From: Salirhabdus euzebyi
GTDB taxonomy: Bacteria; Bacillota; Bacilli; Bacillales; Alkalibacillaceae
DNA length: 64,000 nucleotides
Assembly: GCF_014207435.1 (NCBI RefSeq)
Contig: NZ_JACHGH010000013.1
Location: forward strand, 1 to 64,000
Reading direction: 5' to 3'
The position numbers and the translations under genes were made by a program. Shown piece after piece: positions 28,480 through 36,615 of the stretch. How positions within the stretch are numbered: the stretch's first letter is position 1; each line of letters starts with the position of its first letter. The notes beneath the pieces were generated by a model that was given only the letters and a program-made list of their open reading frames with translations, was not told where the DNA came from and searched no databases.

Positions 28480-28612
28480 CCTTCATATATGCTCGATAGT
28501 ATGGTTCGAGCGTTTCTACCGGACACCAAAAAGATCCGACTATGAAGGCAGATTAGGTATATAGGTTAAGATATACTGGGTTTCTGCCTATCTCGGGCAG
28601 AAGCCTTTTTTT
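28480..28612 (+). promoter_or_regulatory. guanine riboswitch with terminator, controlling guaA
   Basis: The aptamer spans 28480-28548. P1 strands are CCTTCATA and TATGAAGG, and the conserved core segments TTTCTACCGG and ATCCGACTATG are present. The C in GACTATG is the specificity base for guanine (U would give adenine). The expression platform follows as a terminator, GGGTTTCTGCC/GGGCAGAAGCC plus a T run (28578-28612). The P1 3' strand and following AGGCAGAT can pair alternatively with the terminator's 3' arm. Guanine binding should therefore switch guaA off. Confidence 0.9.
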
Positions 28613-28688
28613 ATATTTGAAGAAGGTTTAACGTTGTTAAAAGTGTAAGTATAGCAGTTGATTAGAAAACTAGCAGGAGGTATTAGGG

Positions 28689-30230
28689 ATGGGACAAGTA
28701 AAGAGTGATATGATCTTAGTGCTAGACTTCGGAAGCCAGTACAACCAATTAATAACGAGAAGAATTCGTGAAATGGGTGTGTATAGTGAACTTCATTCAC
28801 ACAAAATTTCACTGGAAGAAGTAAAAGCGTTTAATCCAAAAGGAATTATTCTTTCTGGTGGTCCAAATAGTGTTTATGCCGAAAATAGTTTCCGATGTGA
28901 CCCGGAAATTTTTAATCTAAATATTCCTGTATTAGGCATTTGCTACGGAATGCAATTAATGGTAGATCAATTTGGTGGAACAGTAGAGCGTGCTCATGAA
29001 AGAGAATATGGGAAAGCGACTATTGACCTAAGCGATACGACTGGGCTTTTTGGAAATTTACCTTCAACTCAAACGGTATGGATGAGCCACAGTGATAAAG
29101 TAATCGGTACACCAGATGGTTTTGTTGTTGATGCTACTAGTGCTTCTTGTCCTATTGCTGCTATTAGTAACAAACAAAAAGGATATTATGGGGTTCAGTT
29201 CCATCCAGAAGTTCGCCATTCTGAATACGGAAATGACTTGTTAAAGAATTTTATTTTTGATATTTGTTCTTGTGAAAAGAATTGGACAATGGAAAACTTC
29301 ATCGAAATGGAAATTGGGAAAATTCAACAACTTGTAGGTGATCGTAAAGTTTTGTGTGCTCTAAGTGGTGGAGTAGATTCATCTGTTGTGGCAGCCCTTA
29401 TTCATAAAGCAATTGGTGATAAACTAACTTGTATCTTTGTTGACCATGGTTTATTGAGGAAAAACGAAGCCGAAAGCGTAATGAATACATTCCGTGATAG
29501 ATTCCAAATGAATGTGATTAAAGTAGATGCAAAAGATCGTTTCTTAAATAAGTTAGCAGGCGTATCGGATCCTGAACAAAAACGAAAAATTATCGGTAAT
29601 GAATTTATATACGTATTTGATGATGAAGCGGAAAAATTAAAAGATATCGAGTTTTTAGCACAAGGTACGCTATATACAGATATCATTGAGAGCGGAACGG
29701 ATACTGCCCAGACGATTAAATCTCACCATAACGTTGGTGGATTACCTGAAGATATGCAGTTTGAATTAATTGAACCGTTAAACACGCTGTTTAAAGACGA
29801 AGTAAGAGAGCTAGGTTTAGAGCTAGGGTTACCTGAAGAAATTGTGTGGCGACAACCATTTCCAGGACCAGGTTTAGCTATTAGAATTTTAGGAGAAGTG
29901 TCTGAAGATAAGCTGCATATCGTCCGTGAGTCAGATGCTATTTTACGTGATGAAATTAAGAAGGCTGGTTTAGATCGTGCCATTTGGCAATACTTCACGG
30001 TGCTCCCAAATATTAAAAGTGTTGGGGTAATGGGCGATGCCAGAACTTATGATCATACGATTGCAATCCGTGCGGTAACTTCCATTGATGGAATGACTTC
30101 AGATTGGGCTCGTATCCCATTGGATGTATTAGAAAAAATTTCAACTAGAATTGTCAATGAGGTCGAGCACATTAATCGAGTTGTTTATGATATTACGAGT
30201 AAACCACCTGCAACAATCGAATGGGAATAA
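28689..30230 (+). CDS. guaA: GMP synthase (glutamine-hydrolysing)
   Basis: Converts XMP, ATP and glutamine to GMP. The class I glutamine amidotransferase domain (about 10-200) has the nucleophile in GICYGMQL (about Cys 85) and [11 protein letters not shown] (His-Glu). The ATP-pyrophosphatase domain has the P-loop [12 protein letters not shown] near 225. The C-terminal dimerisation domain ends in KPPATIEWE. 513 residues, full length. AGGAGG lies before the ATG. Single-gene unit under a guanine riboswitch. Confidence 0.98.
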   Translation: MGQVKSDMILVLDFGSQYNQLITRRIREMGVYSELHSHKISLEEVKAFNPKGIILSGGPNSVYAENSFRCDPEIFNLNIPVLGICYGMQLMVDQFGGTVERAHEREYGKATIDLSDTTGLFGNLPSTQTVWMSHSDKVIGTPDGFVVDATSASCPIAAISNKQKGYYGVQFHPEVRHSEYGNDLLKNFIFDICSCEKNWTMENFIEMEIGKIQQLVGDRKVLCALSGGVDSSVVAALIHKAIGDKLTCIFVDHGLLRKNEAESVMNTFRDRFQMNVIKVDAKDRFLNKLAGVSDPEQKRKIIGNEFIYVFDDEAEKLKDIEFLAQGTLYTDIIESGTDTAQTIKSHHNVGGLPEDMQFELIEPLNTLFKDEVRELGLELGLPEEIVWRQPFPGPGLAIRILGEVSEDKLHIVRESDAILRDEIKKAGLDRAIWQYFTVLPNIKSVGVMGDARTYDHTIAIRAVTSIDGMTSDWARIPLDVLEKISTRIVNEVEHINRVVYDITSKPPATIEWE

Positions 30231-30276
30231 AAGCGAACATTAATCAACAAAATCTTACAAAATATTCGCTTTTATA

Positions 30277-30305
30277 TTGACATATGTATGTTAACGGGTT
30301 ACTAT
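30277..30305 (+). promoter_or_regulatory. pbuG SigA promoter
   Basis: TTGACA (30277-30282), a 17-bp spacer and TACTAT (30300-30305), about 30 bp before the riboswitch. Confidence 0.7.
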
Positions 30306-30331
30306 TTAAATGAAAATAAAAAGAATAAATA

Positions 30332-30496
30332 CACCGTCGTATAATTTTGGGGATAAGGCCCATGAGTTTCTACCGGACTACCGTAAATGGTCTGACTACG
30401 AGGTGATTGCATATACTTTATTTTGTTTTTTCGTATGCAATTCCTTCTGTATGTTACGTAGACACTCATAGCCTAATGGCCATGAGTGTTTATTTT
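30332..30496 (+). promoter_or_regulatory. guanine riboswitch with terminator, controlling pbuG
   Basis: The aptamer spans about 30332-30405, with P1 strands CACCGTCGTA and TACGAGGTG and core segments GAGTTTCTACCGGACTACCG and GGTCTGACTACG. The specificity base is C, hence guanine/hypoxanthine. A terminator hairpin ACACTCATAGCC/GGCCATGAGTGT with a following T-rich run (30462-30496) is the off-switch. This matches the purine riboswitch upstream of pbuG in B. subtilis. Confidence 0.9.
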
Positions 30497-30556
30497 GTTT
30501 TTGGGGAAAAAGTTTAGTATTCCAAAACGGTGTTGAAAAAAAGGGAGGATTTACTT

Positions 30557-31873
30557 GTGAAAAAGTATTTTCAATTTGATCAGCTTGGTACAAATTATCG
30601 CACAGAGAGTATTGCTGGTTTAACAACGTTCTTATCTATGGCTTATATTTTATTCGTAAACCCAAATATTTTAACTCTAGCAGACGTACCTGATCTACCA
30701 AACAGAATGGATGCAGGAGCAGTATTTACAGCTACGGCTTTAGCGGCTGCAGTTGGTACATTAATCATGGGAATTTTGGCTAAATACCCAATTGCCCTTG
30801 CACCAGGTATGGGATTAAATGCATTTTTTGCTTACACAGTTGTTTTAACTTGGCAGATTCCTTGGGAAACAGCTTTAGCAGGTGTTTTAGCTTCTGGACT
30901 AATCTTTGTCATTTTAACTATTTCTGGCTTACGTGAAAAAATTATTAATGCAATTCCGGCTCAACTTAAATTAGCGGTAGGTGCTGGTATCGGTTTATTT
31001 ATCGCCTTTATCGGTTTGAAAAATGCTGGAATCGTAGTAGCTGACCCAGCAACTTTAGTTAAATTAGGTGATATGACGAAACCTACTACATTACTAGCAG
31101 TGTTCGGGATCGTTGCTACCGTTATTTTCCTAGTAAGAGGATTCAAAGGTGGAATTTTCTACGGAATGATTTTAACAGCTATCGCTGGTATGGTGTTTGG
31201 ATTAATTGATGCACCAGACAAAATTGTAGATAGCGTTCCAAGCATCGCGCCTACATTCGGGCAAGCTTTTGCACATTTTGGTGATATCTTTACATGGCAA
31301 ATTCTAGTGGTCATTTTAACGTTCCTATTCGTAGATTTCTTTGATACTGCTGGAACATTAGTTGCAGTAGCTAACCAAGCTGGATTTATGAAAGATAATA
31401 AATTACCACGCGCAGGCAAAGCACTATTTGCTGACTCTGCTGCAACAGTTACTGGTGCGGTATTTGGTACATCTACTACTACTTCTTATATCGAGTCTAG
31501 CTCTGGTGTAGCAGCAGGTGGACGTACAGGTTTTGCTTCAATCGTAACTGCAGGTTTATTCTTGCTAGCATTATTCTTCTCACCACTTCTAGGAGTTGTT
31601 ACTTCTGAAGTAACAGCAGCTGCTCTTATTATTGTCGGTGTCTTAATGGCATCAAGTTTAAGACATATTGAGTGGGACAAATTTGAAATTGCTGTACCTG
31701 CATTCTTAACAGTTATCGCAATGCCGTTAACATACAGCATCGCAACAGGGATCGCAATGGGCTTCATTTTCTACCCAATCACGATGCTAATTAAAGGTCG
31801 CACAAAAGAGATCCATCCAATTATGATTTTCCTATTCATCGTGTTTGTAGGTTATCTATTCTTCTTACATTAA
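30557..31873 (+). CDS. pbuG: guanine/hypoxanthine permease (NCS2, AzgA type)
   Basis: A polytopic membrane transporter of about 438 residues with 12-14 hydrophobic segments. It has the AzgA signatures TFLSMAYILFVNP near the start, ALAPGMGLNAFFAY and VDFFDTAGTL, followed by GTSTTTSYIESSSGVAAGGRTG. It imports hypoxanthine and guanine by proton symport. I use GTG 30557 because GGGAGG lies 8 nt upstream; the longer frame from 30530 would include that ribosome site. Confidence 0.95.
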   Translation: MKKYFQFDQLGTNYRTESIAGLTTFLSMAYILFVNPNILTLADVPDLPNRMDAGAVFTATALAAAVGTLIMGILAKYPIALAPGMGLNAFFAYTVVLTWQIPWETALAGVLASGLIFVILTISGLREKIINAIPAQLKLAVGAGIGLFIAFIGLKNAGIVVADPATLVKLGDMTKPTTLLAVFGIVATVIFLVRGFKGGIFYGMILTAIAGMVFGLIDAPDKIVDSVPSIAPTFGQAFAHFGDIFTWQILVVILTFLFVDFFDTAGTLVAVANQAGFMKDNKLPRAGKALFADSAATVTGAVFGTSTTTSYIESSSGVAAGGRTGFASIVTAGLFLLALFFSPLLGVVTSEVTAAALIIVGVLMASSLRHIEWDKFEIAVPAFLTVIAMPLTYSIATGIAMGFIFYPITMLIKGRTKEIHPIMIFLFIVFVGYLFFLH

Positions 31874-31886
31874 GCAAAGATGTTGT

Positions 31887-31916
31887 CCCCAGCTCAAATG
31901 TCGAGCTGGGGTTTTG
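31887..31916 (+). terminator. pbuG terminator
   Basis: CCCCAGCTC and GAGCTGGGG pair around a 7-nt loop, followed by TTTTG. Confidence 0.9.
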
Positions 31917-31946
31917 TTTGGAGTTTGGATAGGTCTTTATACCTAA

Positions 31947-32072
31947 GTTGCCGGATAGAATAAAAAAGTGGCAGGATATATAGAAAAAGTGGCGTGATAA
32001 GATGGCGATTTGGCGTGATAAGCTCCTTAAGTGGCGGGATTAACCGCAAAAGTCGCTGAATTCGAAAAAATG
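31947..32072 (+). repeat. degenerate 21-bp tandem repeat
   Basis: Six units of 20-22 bp begin at 31947, 31968, 31989, 32011, 32031 and 32052. The shared start is GTGGCGTGATAA (variants GTTGCCGGATAG, GTGGCAGGATAT, TGGCGTGATAAG, GTGGCGGGATTA, GTCGCTGAATTC), and most units end in an A-rich stretch. It lies in the gap between pbuG and the NERD gene. No gene is seen there. The period is close to two helical turns. Confidence 0.65.
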
Positions 32073-32165
32073 ATCAATAAATCAATGGAGTTTATTTCTT
32101 GGTTGTAGGTATTTTTCCTCTTTTGTCGAAAGGTACTATAGAAAACAAAATATAGAGGTGATTTG

Positions 32166-33152
32166 TTGACTATGGAACCAATTTTTGTTCAAAAATTAAG
32201 AGCACTTCTTTCACGCTTACCTCTTAACCATCCAGTTCGAGAGAAAGTAGAAAGTGATCTCGGAAAAAGAGTGGCTGGTTATAAGGGAGAGCAGTCATTA
32301 CATTATTACTTAAGCTTTCTCCCTGAAAAGGAATTCCACATTTTATATGACCTCAGATTATCTTTTAACAACCACTTTTTCCAAATTGATGTCTTGCTCC
32401 TATCAAAACGTTTTTTTCTTATTCTAGAAGTAAAAAATATGGCTGGCACGTTATTATTTGATGATAGATTTAATCAAGTAATACGAATAAAAGATGGTGA
32501 GGAAGAACCATTTCAAGACCCTCTTCAACAAGTTAAGCATCAGCAATTTCAGTTTTTAAATTGGCTAAAACGGAAACATATAGAACCAGCGCCAGTAGAA
32601 GCACTTGTTTTAATTGTAAATAGGAATGCAATATTAAAGACAATGGATGAAAAATCTAAATATGTAGAAAAAGTTCTTCACAGTACAATGCTTCTTCCTA
32701 AAATAGATAACTTTAAAAAACTCTATAAGGATTTTCATCTAACAGATAAAGATATAAAAAAAATAAAAAAATTACTCCTCAAAAACAACACTCCTTATAA
32801 TCCGGACGTTTTACAGCTTTATAATTTGTCAAAAACAGATCTTTTATCAGGCGTCCGTTGTCCCAATTGTTCCTATCTTCCAATGGATCGAGTATATGGA
32901 AAATGGATATGCAGAGATTGTGATACTTCAGCAAAAGGTGCTCATCTTAACGCTCTGTTAGATTATTCTCTACTCTGCAGGTCAACCATTTCAAACCAAG
33001 AGGTTAGATCATTTTTACATATTTCCTCTCCTTCCGTAGCCCAAAAATTACTACAATCTTTAAATACCCCTCAAACAGGTACGACGATTAACCGTACTTA
33101 TAAACTACCCCTACAGCACCTTTACTCACTTATAAAGAAATCCCCATGCTAA
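32166..33152 (+). CDS. NERD-domain protein with C-terminal zinc ribbon
   Basis: About 328 residues. The N-terminal half contains a nuclease-related (NERD) domain: GYKGEQSLHYYLSFL, DLRL..NNHFFQIDVLLLS and FLILEVKNMAGTL keep the Glu...Asp...Glu-x-Lys pattern of this restriction-endonuclease-like fold. The C-terminal part has CPNC...CRDC, a probable zinc ribbon, followed by a short helical segment. NERD proteins are presumed to process DNA; no defined role is known. The start is uncertain: GAGGTGAT at 32155-32162 best fits TTG 32166, but ATG 32172 is close. Confidence 0.8.
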   Translation: MTMEPIFVQKLRALLSRLPLNHPVREKVESDLGKRVAGYKGEQSLHYYLSFLPEKEFHILYDLRLSFNNHFFQIDVLLLSKRFFLILEVKNMAGTLLFDDRFNQVIRIKDGEEEPFQDPLQQVKHQQFQFLNWLKRKHIEPAPVEALVLIVNRNAILKTMDEKSKYVEKVLHSTMLLPKIDNFKKLYKDFHLTDKDIKKIKKLLLKNNTPYNPDVLQLYNLSKTDLLSGVRCPNCSYLPMDRVYGKWICRDCDTSAKGAHLNALLDYSLLCRSTISNQEVRSFLHISSPSVAQKLLQSLNTPQTGTTINRTYKLPLQHLYSLIKKSPC

Positions 33153-33210
33153 AATAAATATATAAAAAAACGGGACTTTTTCAAGTTTCAATCGTCTTAA
33201 AGGAAAAGGA

Positions 33211-33786
33211 ATGAAAGTTGGTGGTGGAATGATGGATCCACTTGATTCGCTAGGGGAAGAGAATATTAAACAGTGGCCAAAAGAAGCAGCCATTGAATAT
33301 GTAATAGATCATTATGGTGAGATAGTGAAGCGAATCATTTTTACTTATCTCAAAAATCATGCGCAAACGGATGATATATTTCAGGAGTTCCTCATTACTG
33401 TTTATCAAAAGCTAGATACCTTTAAGGGAGAGGCAAAATTAAAATCTTGGTTGTGTAGGATAGCGATAAATAAGTGTAAGGATTATTTACGCTCTCCTCT
33501 CCATCGGCTCATTCTTTTAAAGGATCAAATTCAGGTGAGCAACTCTGAAAAGTCTGCCGAACAAATTTCCATTGAGGAAGAGAACAGACAACATATAGTC
33601 AATGCTATATTCCAGCTTCCTATTAAATATCGTGAAATATTTGTGCTTAGATATTACCAGTCTCTTAGTATCCAAGAAATTAGCGAGTGGCTTGAGATGA
33701 ATGAGTCTACTGTTAAAACAAGGTTGGCGCGTGGTAAGAAGAAGCTTGAAACGAGACTAGGGGGTGAAGGTTTTGCCGACATCTAA
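33211..33786 (+). CDS. ECF-type sigma-70 family RNA polymerase sigma factor
   Basis: 191 residues with only regions 2 and 4. Region 2 (about 25-95) includes HAQTDDIFQEFLITVYQKL and FKGEAKLKSWLCRIAINKCKDYLR. Region 4 (about 125-185) includes LPIKYREIFVLRYYQSLSIQEISEWLEMNESTVKTRLARGKKKL, the -35-binding helix-turn-helix. It directs RNA polymerase to an unknown stress regulon. The next gene starts inside its last codons and encodes a membrane protein, the usual sigma/anti-sigma arrangement. The start is at ATG 33211 with AAAGG upstream; ATGs at 33229 and 33232 are alternatives. Confidence 0.88.
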   Translation: MKVGGGMMDPLDSLGEENIKQWPKEAAIEYVIDHYGEIVKRIIFTYLKNHAQTDDIFQEFLITVYQKLDTFKGEAKLKSWLCRIAINKCKDYLRSPLHRLILLKDQIQVSNSEKSAEQISIEEENRQHIVNAIFQLPIKYREIFVLRYYQSLSIQEISEWLEMNESTVKTRLARGKKKLETRLGGEGFADI

Positions 33787-34900
33787 TCAAAATAACAACT
33801 TGAAAAAGTCTTTTGATCGTTATATTGGAGTAGAACCTTTAGTAAAATCTACCGATAAAGAAAAATTTCATGACTGGCTACAGCATAAGAAGAAAAAGCC
33901 TACTCGGCATATGATTCCTAGATTAGCTACTGCATTGTTAGTAGTGTTGTTAGTCGGGGCAATGTATTTATTAAACCAAACTATTGAACAACCTAATCAG
34001 GTTGAGAACCCTCCTGTGGTCGAAAATATAAGGGTACCTTTTGAAAAAGTGGAAGAAAAAATCAATCAAATTATGTCTACTTATACAGTTGGAATGACTA
34101 AAGAAGAAGTAACTGCTTTATTTGGGGAAGGAATTCCTTATGAAGGACAGTCTGAATTAGATGGTCAGCCATACGAAGCAATAGAATATCAATTTTTTGG
34201 TGAACGGGATGGCGATGACTTGTTGCATCCGTTTATGGATGGGGAGGAACCTTATATAAATGGGGAAATTGGCTTAAATTTTAATATTATATGGTATGAA
34301 AATGACCGTAGTTTCGCATTTATCAATTATTTGGATGAACAAAATGAGTACACGAGAATCCAATTTGGTTCAGATGGTCAAATACACAAAGATAATGAAT
34401 TTTTAGGAAATGCCTTATACCAATTAGATGCTACGGAATATTTTGTTGAATCCATTGCTACAGCGTTAGGGAAAGATGCTAAAGCGGTAACAGAAGAGGA
34501 CTTACTTCGAATAGAGGCACTTACATTAAAACCATCCTCCTCTGTGTACCACGCAAATTATATGGAACAGGATCATAATTATTTTAAAAAGATGGAGAAC
34601 CTTACATCATTAGCCATGACAGATATGCAACTTCCAATAGAAGTGGTCGTCCATTTTAAAAATTTAACAACTTTAACGTATGATAATTCAGGCGTTTTAG
34701 CAAAATTGGAGGAGCTTAATAAGTTAGAGAGTCTAGAAGAAATTATATTAAAAGAAATATATAATCAACCATTAGATATTTCGGTACTTGCCGAATCCAA
34801 TAGTATTAGAACTATTAAAGTGGATGATTTAGAGACAGTTGTGGGTGTGGAGAAATTGGAGGAAGCAGGAATCACGGTTGAGGAAATAGGTGCAGAATAA
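33773..34900 (+). CDS. probable anti-sigma factor, single-pass membrane protein
   Basis: About 375 residues, overlapping the sigma gene. The first 45 residues are cytoplasmic and charged (SFDRYIGVEPLV..KEKFHDWLQHKKKK), followed by one membrane helix (RLATALLVVLLVGAMYLL). The extracytoplasmic part has MTKEEVTALFGEG and a C-terminal stretch reminiscent of short leucine-rich repeats (MENLTSLAMTDMQLP.., FKNLTTLTYDN.., LNKLESLEEIILKE). The context says anti-sigma; no zinc-binding anti-sigma motif is visible, so this is inference. I place the start at TTG 33773, 8 nt after GGGG; GTG 33764 is possible. Confidence 0.65.
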   Translation: MPTSNQNNNLKKSFDRYIGVEPLVKSTDKEKFHDWLQHKKKKPTRHMIPRLATALLVVLLVGAMYLLNQTIEQPNQVENPPVVENIRVPFEKVEEKINQIMSTYTVGMTKEEVTALFGEGIPYEGQSELDGQPYEAIEYQFFGERDGDDLLHPFMDGEEPYINGEIGLNFNIIWYENDRSFAFINYLDEQNEYTRIQFGSDGQIHKDNEFLGNALYQLDATEYFVESIATALGKDAKAVTEEDLLRIEALTLKPSSSVYHANYMEQDHNYFKKMENLTSLAMTDMQLPIEVVVHFKNLTTLTYDNSGVLAKLEELNKLESLEEIILKEIYNQPLDISVLAESNSIRTIKVDDLETVVGVEKLEEAGITVEEIGAE

Positions 34901-34902
34901 AG

Positions 34903-34941
34903 AGTATCCCCTTGAAAATTTCATTTTCAAGGGGATATTTC
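34903..34941 (+). terminator. terminator of the sigma/anti-sigma operon
   Basis: ATCCCCTTGAAAA and TTTTCAAGGGGAT form a 13-bp hairpin followed by ATTTCT. Confidence 0.8.
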
Positions 34942-34973
34942 TCTGTTAATATCTACTAATCTCCCAAAAACGG

Positions 34974-35002
34974 TTGACCAATTCGTTAAAAGCTGATATA
35001 TT
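34974..35002 (+). promoter_or_regulatory. tRNA promoter
   Basis: TTGACC (34974-34979), exactly 17 bp, then TATATT (34997-35002), about 27 bp before tRNA-Ile. A good SigA promoter for the two-tRNA unit. Confidence 0.75.
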
Positions 35003-35028
35003 CTAAAAGTCGTTGTAAGTATTGGTGG

Positions 35029-35105
<77 letters not shown>

Positions 35106-35113
35106 TATGTTAT

Positions 35114-35186
35114 GGGGCCTTAGCTCAGCTGGGAGAGCGCCTGCCTTGCACGCAGGAGGTCAGCGGTTCGATCCCGCTAGGCTCCA
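35114..35186 (+). tRNA. tRNA-Ala (TGC), CCA not encoded
   Basis: A 73-nt cloverleaf with acceptor GGGGCCT/AGGCTCC (one G-U pair), anticodon loop CTTGCAC (TGC) and T-loop GTTCGATCC. After the discriminator A the sequence is TTTAAAAG, so CCA must be added by the CCA-adding enzyme, unlike the neighbouring tRNA-Ile. Confidence 0.96.
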
Positions 35187-35195
35187 TTTAAAAGA

Positions 35196-35232
35196 ATGTC
35201 CAGAAGGCAATTAAATGCTTTCTGGATTTTTT
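35196..35232 (+). terminator. terminator of the tRNA unit
   Basis: TCCAGAAGGCA and TGCTTTCTGGA pair around ATTAAA, followed by six T. Confidence 0.85.
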
Positions 35233-35290
35233 GTTTTTCCCTTACTAAAATAGAAAAAATCTAATGGAATGACTGGGAAATGGAGAAAAT

Positions 35291-35722
35291 CTATTTATCC
35301 CTAATTCGTATTGGGACTCTATTTTTGTTAGACTCTTTAGTAATGAGTCGATAAAGAGTGATGAAGAGTAAACCGTTTTGATATGTTCCATCGATTTTGT
35401 CGCTTCTTACAGGAAAGGGTAAATCCAGTTTGCGATCAAAGGATCCTTGTAAAATTTCTTCTTTTACTACTTGGCGAGAAGGATTTTGTACGCTAATAAT
35501 CCCGCGTACTTCGAGTGTGGCATAGTCTACAATGACATCAATACTTTTTGAATCTTTCAAACCGGGTATATTAAAGATACAAGTAACTTCATTATCACCT
35601 TGGTACATGTTAACTTGCGGGATTTGAGGTTTTAAAATTCCCTCAAATTCACCCCAAAAATTCTCGCCAAAAAAATGGTCCATATTTTTTTTCCAGTCCT
35701 GCATATTTTTAAATGGGTCCAT
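35291..35722 (-). CDS. Hsp20/alpha-crystallin-like protein
   Basis: 143 residues. A short N-terminal helix region (MDPFKNMQDWKKNMDHFFG) is followed by an alpha-crystallin-type beta domain: VTCIFNIPGLKDSKSIDVIVDYATLEVRG, then RKLDLPFPVRSDKIDGTYQNGLLFITL, which keeps the A/DG-x-x-x-x-GLL-x-hydrophobic motif in the form DGTYQNGLLFI. Small heat-shock proteins hold unfolded proteins. In Bacillus, divergent members such as GerT are spore-coat proteins with this fold, so a spore role is possible. It is convergent with the tRNA unit. Confidence 0.85.
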   Translation of the reverse strand: MDPFKNMQDWKKNMDHFFGENFWGEFEGILKPQIPQVNMYQGDNEVTCIFNIPGLKDSKSIDVIVDYATLEVRGIISVQNPSRQVVKEEILQGSFDRKLDLPFPVRSDKIDGTYQNGLLFITLYRLITKESNKNRVPIRIRDK

Positions 35723-35827
35723 TTTAATCCTCCCCTAATGTTTCTTGTTGCATTATTTTATGCAGGAATTGGGCGGGAGGTGACTTGGATGGAGGGTGAA
35801 CTGGCATAAATAAGAGGAGGCAGAAAG

Positions 35828-36400
35828 ATGTTAGAGAATGCCGTTATGATGGTTTTGATTATTTTAAGTATTAATGTTGTGTATGTATCCCTTTTTACGA
35901 TAAGGATGATTCTTACTTTAAAAGGACAACGATACCAAGCAGCTTTTTTAAGTACATTTGAAGTAGTAATTTATGTTGTCGGGTTAGGCTTAGTATTAGA
36001 TAATTTAAATGAGATCCAAAACTTGGTTGCTTATGCAATTGGGTACGGTCTAGGTGTTATTTCCGGTATGAAAATTGAGGAAAAACTTGCGCTCGGTTAT
36101 ATTACCGTTAATGTGATCAGCTCGAATCCAGATATTCAGTTTACGAAGCAGCTACGGGATAAAGGTTACGGTGTGACAAGTTGGTTTGCCTATGGAATGG
36201 ATGGAGATCGTCTGTCCATGCAAATCTTGACGCCTCGAAAATATGAACTGAGTTTATATAAAACAATTCAAGAACTTGATCCGAAAGCTTTCATTATTGC
36301 ATATGAACCAAAGACTATTCACGGAGGTTTCTGGGTGAAGAAAGTCAAGAAGGGTAAGTTGTTTAAGAAAAAAGATGGTGGTGGTGAGCATGTCGAATAA
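35828..36400 (+). CDS. yebE: UPF0316 membrane protein YebE (DUF2179)
   Basis: 190 residues. Three hydrophobic helices within the first 80 residues, then a soluble DUF2179 domain ([25 protein letters not shown].. [31 protein letters not shown]) that occurs in several Bacillus membrane proteins (the YitT family). B. subtilis yebE lies in the same order before yebG. Function unknown. Its last codons overlap yebG. Confidence 0.88.
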   Translation: MLENAVMMVLIILSINVVYVSLFTIRMILTLKGQRYQAAFLSTFEVVIYVVGLGLVLDNLNEIQNLVAYAIGYGLGVISGMKIEEKLALGYITVNVISSNPDIQFTKQLRDKGYGVTSWFAYGMDGDRLSMQILTPRKYELSLYKTIQELDPKAFIIAYEPKTIHGGFWVKKVKKGKLFKKKDGGGEHVE

Positions 36401-36596
36401 GCCAAAAAAGAAAAAGTTTTATGTGGAAGATGATGAAACGATAGAGGCTTGTTTAAACCGAATAGAAAAAGATGGATATCAAGCAGTTAAAAGATTAGAA
36501 AAACCTATATTTAAAGAAGTAAAAAAAGGTAATAAAATAGATGTGGAACCTGCTGGTAGAGAAATTATTTTTGAAGCTAGGCTACTGGAGCAATAG
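36390..36596 (+). CDS. yebG: NETI-motif protein YebG
   Basis: A small, highly charged protein of 68 residues, [41 protein letters not shown] (shown in part here as its start [10 protein letters not shown] and core [12 protein letters not shown]). The core matches the NETI/DUF3886-type small proteins of Bacillales next to yebE. Function unknown. I use ATG 36390 after the GGTGGTGAG ribosome site; the longer frame from 36375 is less likely. It overlaps yebE by 11 bp and precedes purB by 19 bp. Confidence 0.82.
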   Translation: MSNKPKKKKFYVEDDETIEACLNRIEKDGYQAVKRLEKPIFKEVKKGNKIDVEPAGREIIFEARLLEQ

Positions 36597-36615
36597 ATAA
36601 CAGGAGGAAACCTTG

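Noticed and set aside
31947-32072. CRISPR array
   Set aside because: Units are about 21 bp with no alternation of constant repeat and unique spacer, are degenerate, and no cas gene is present.
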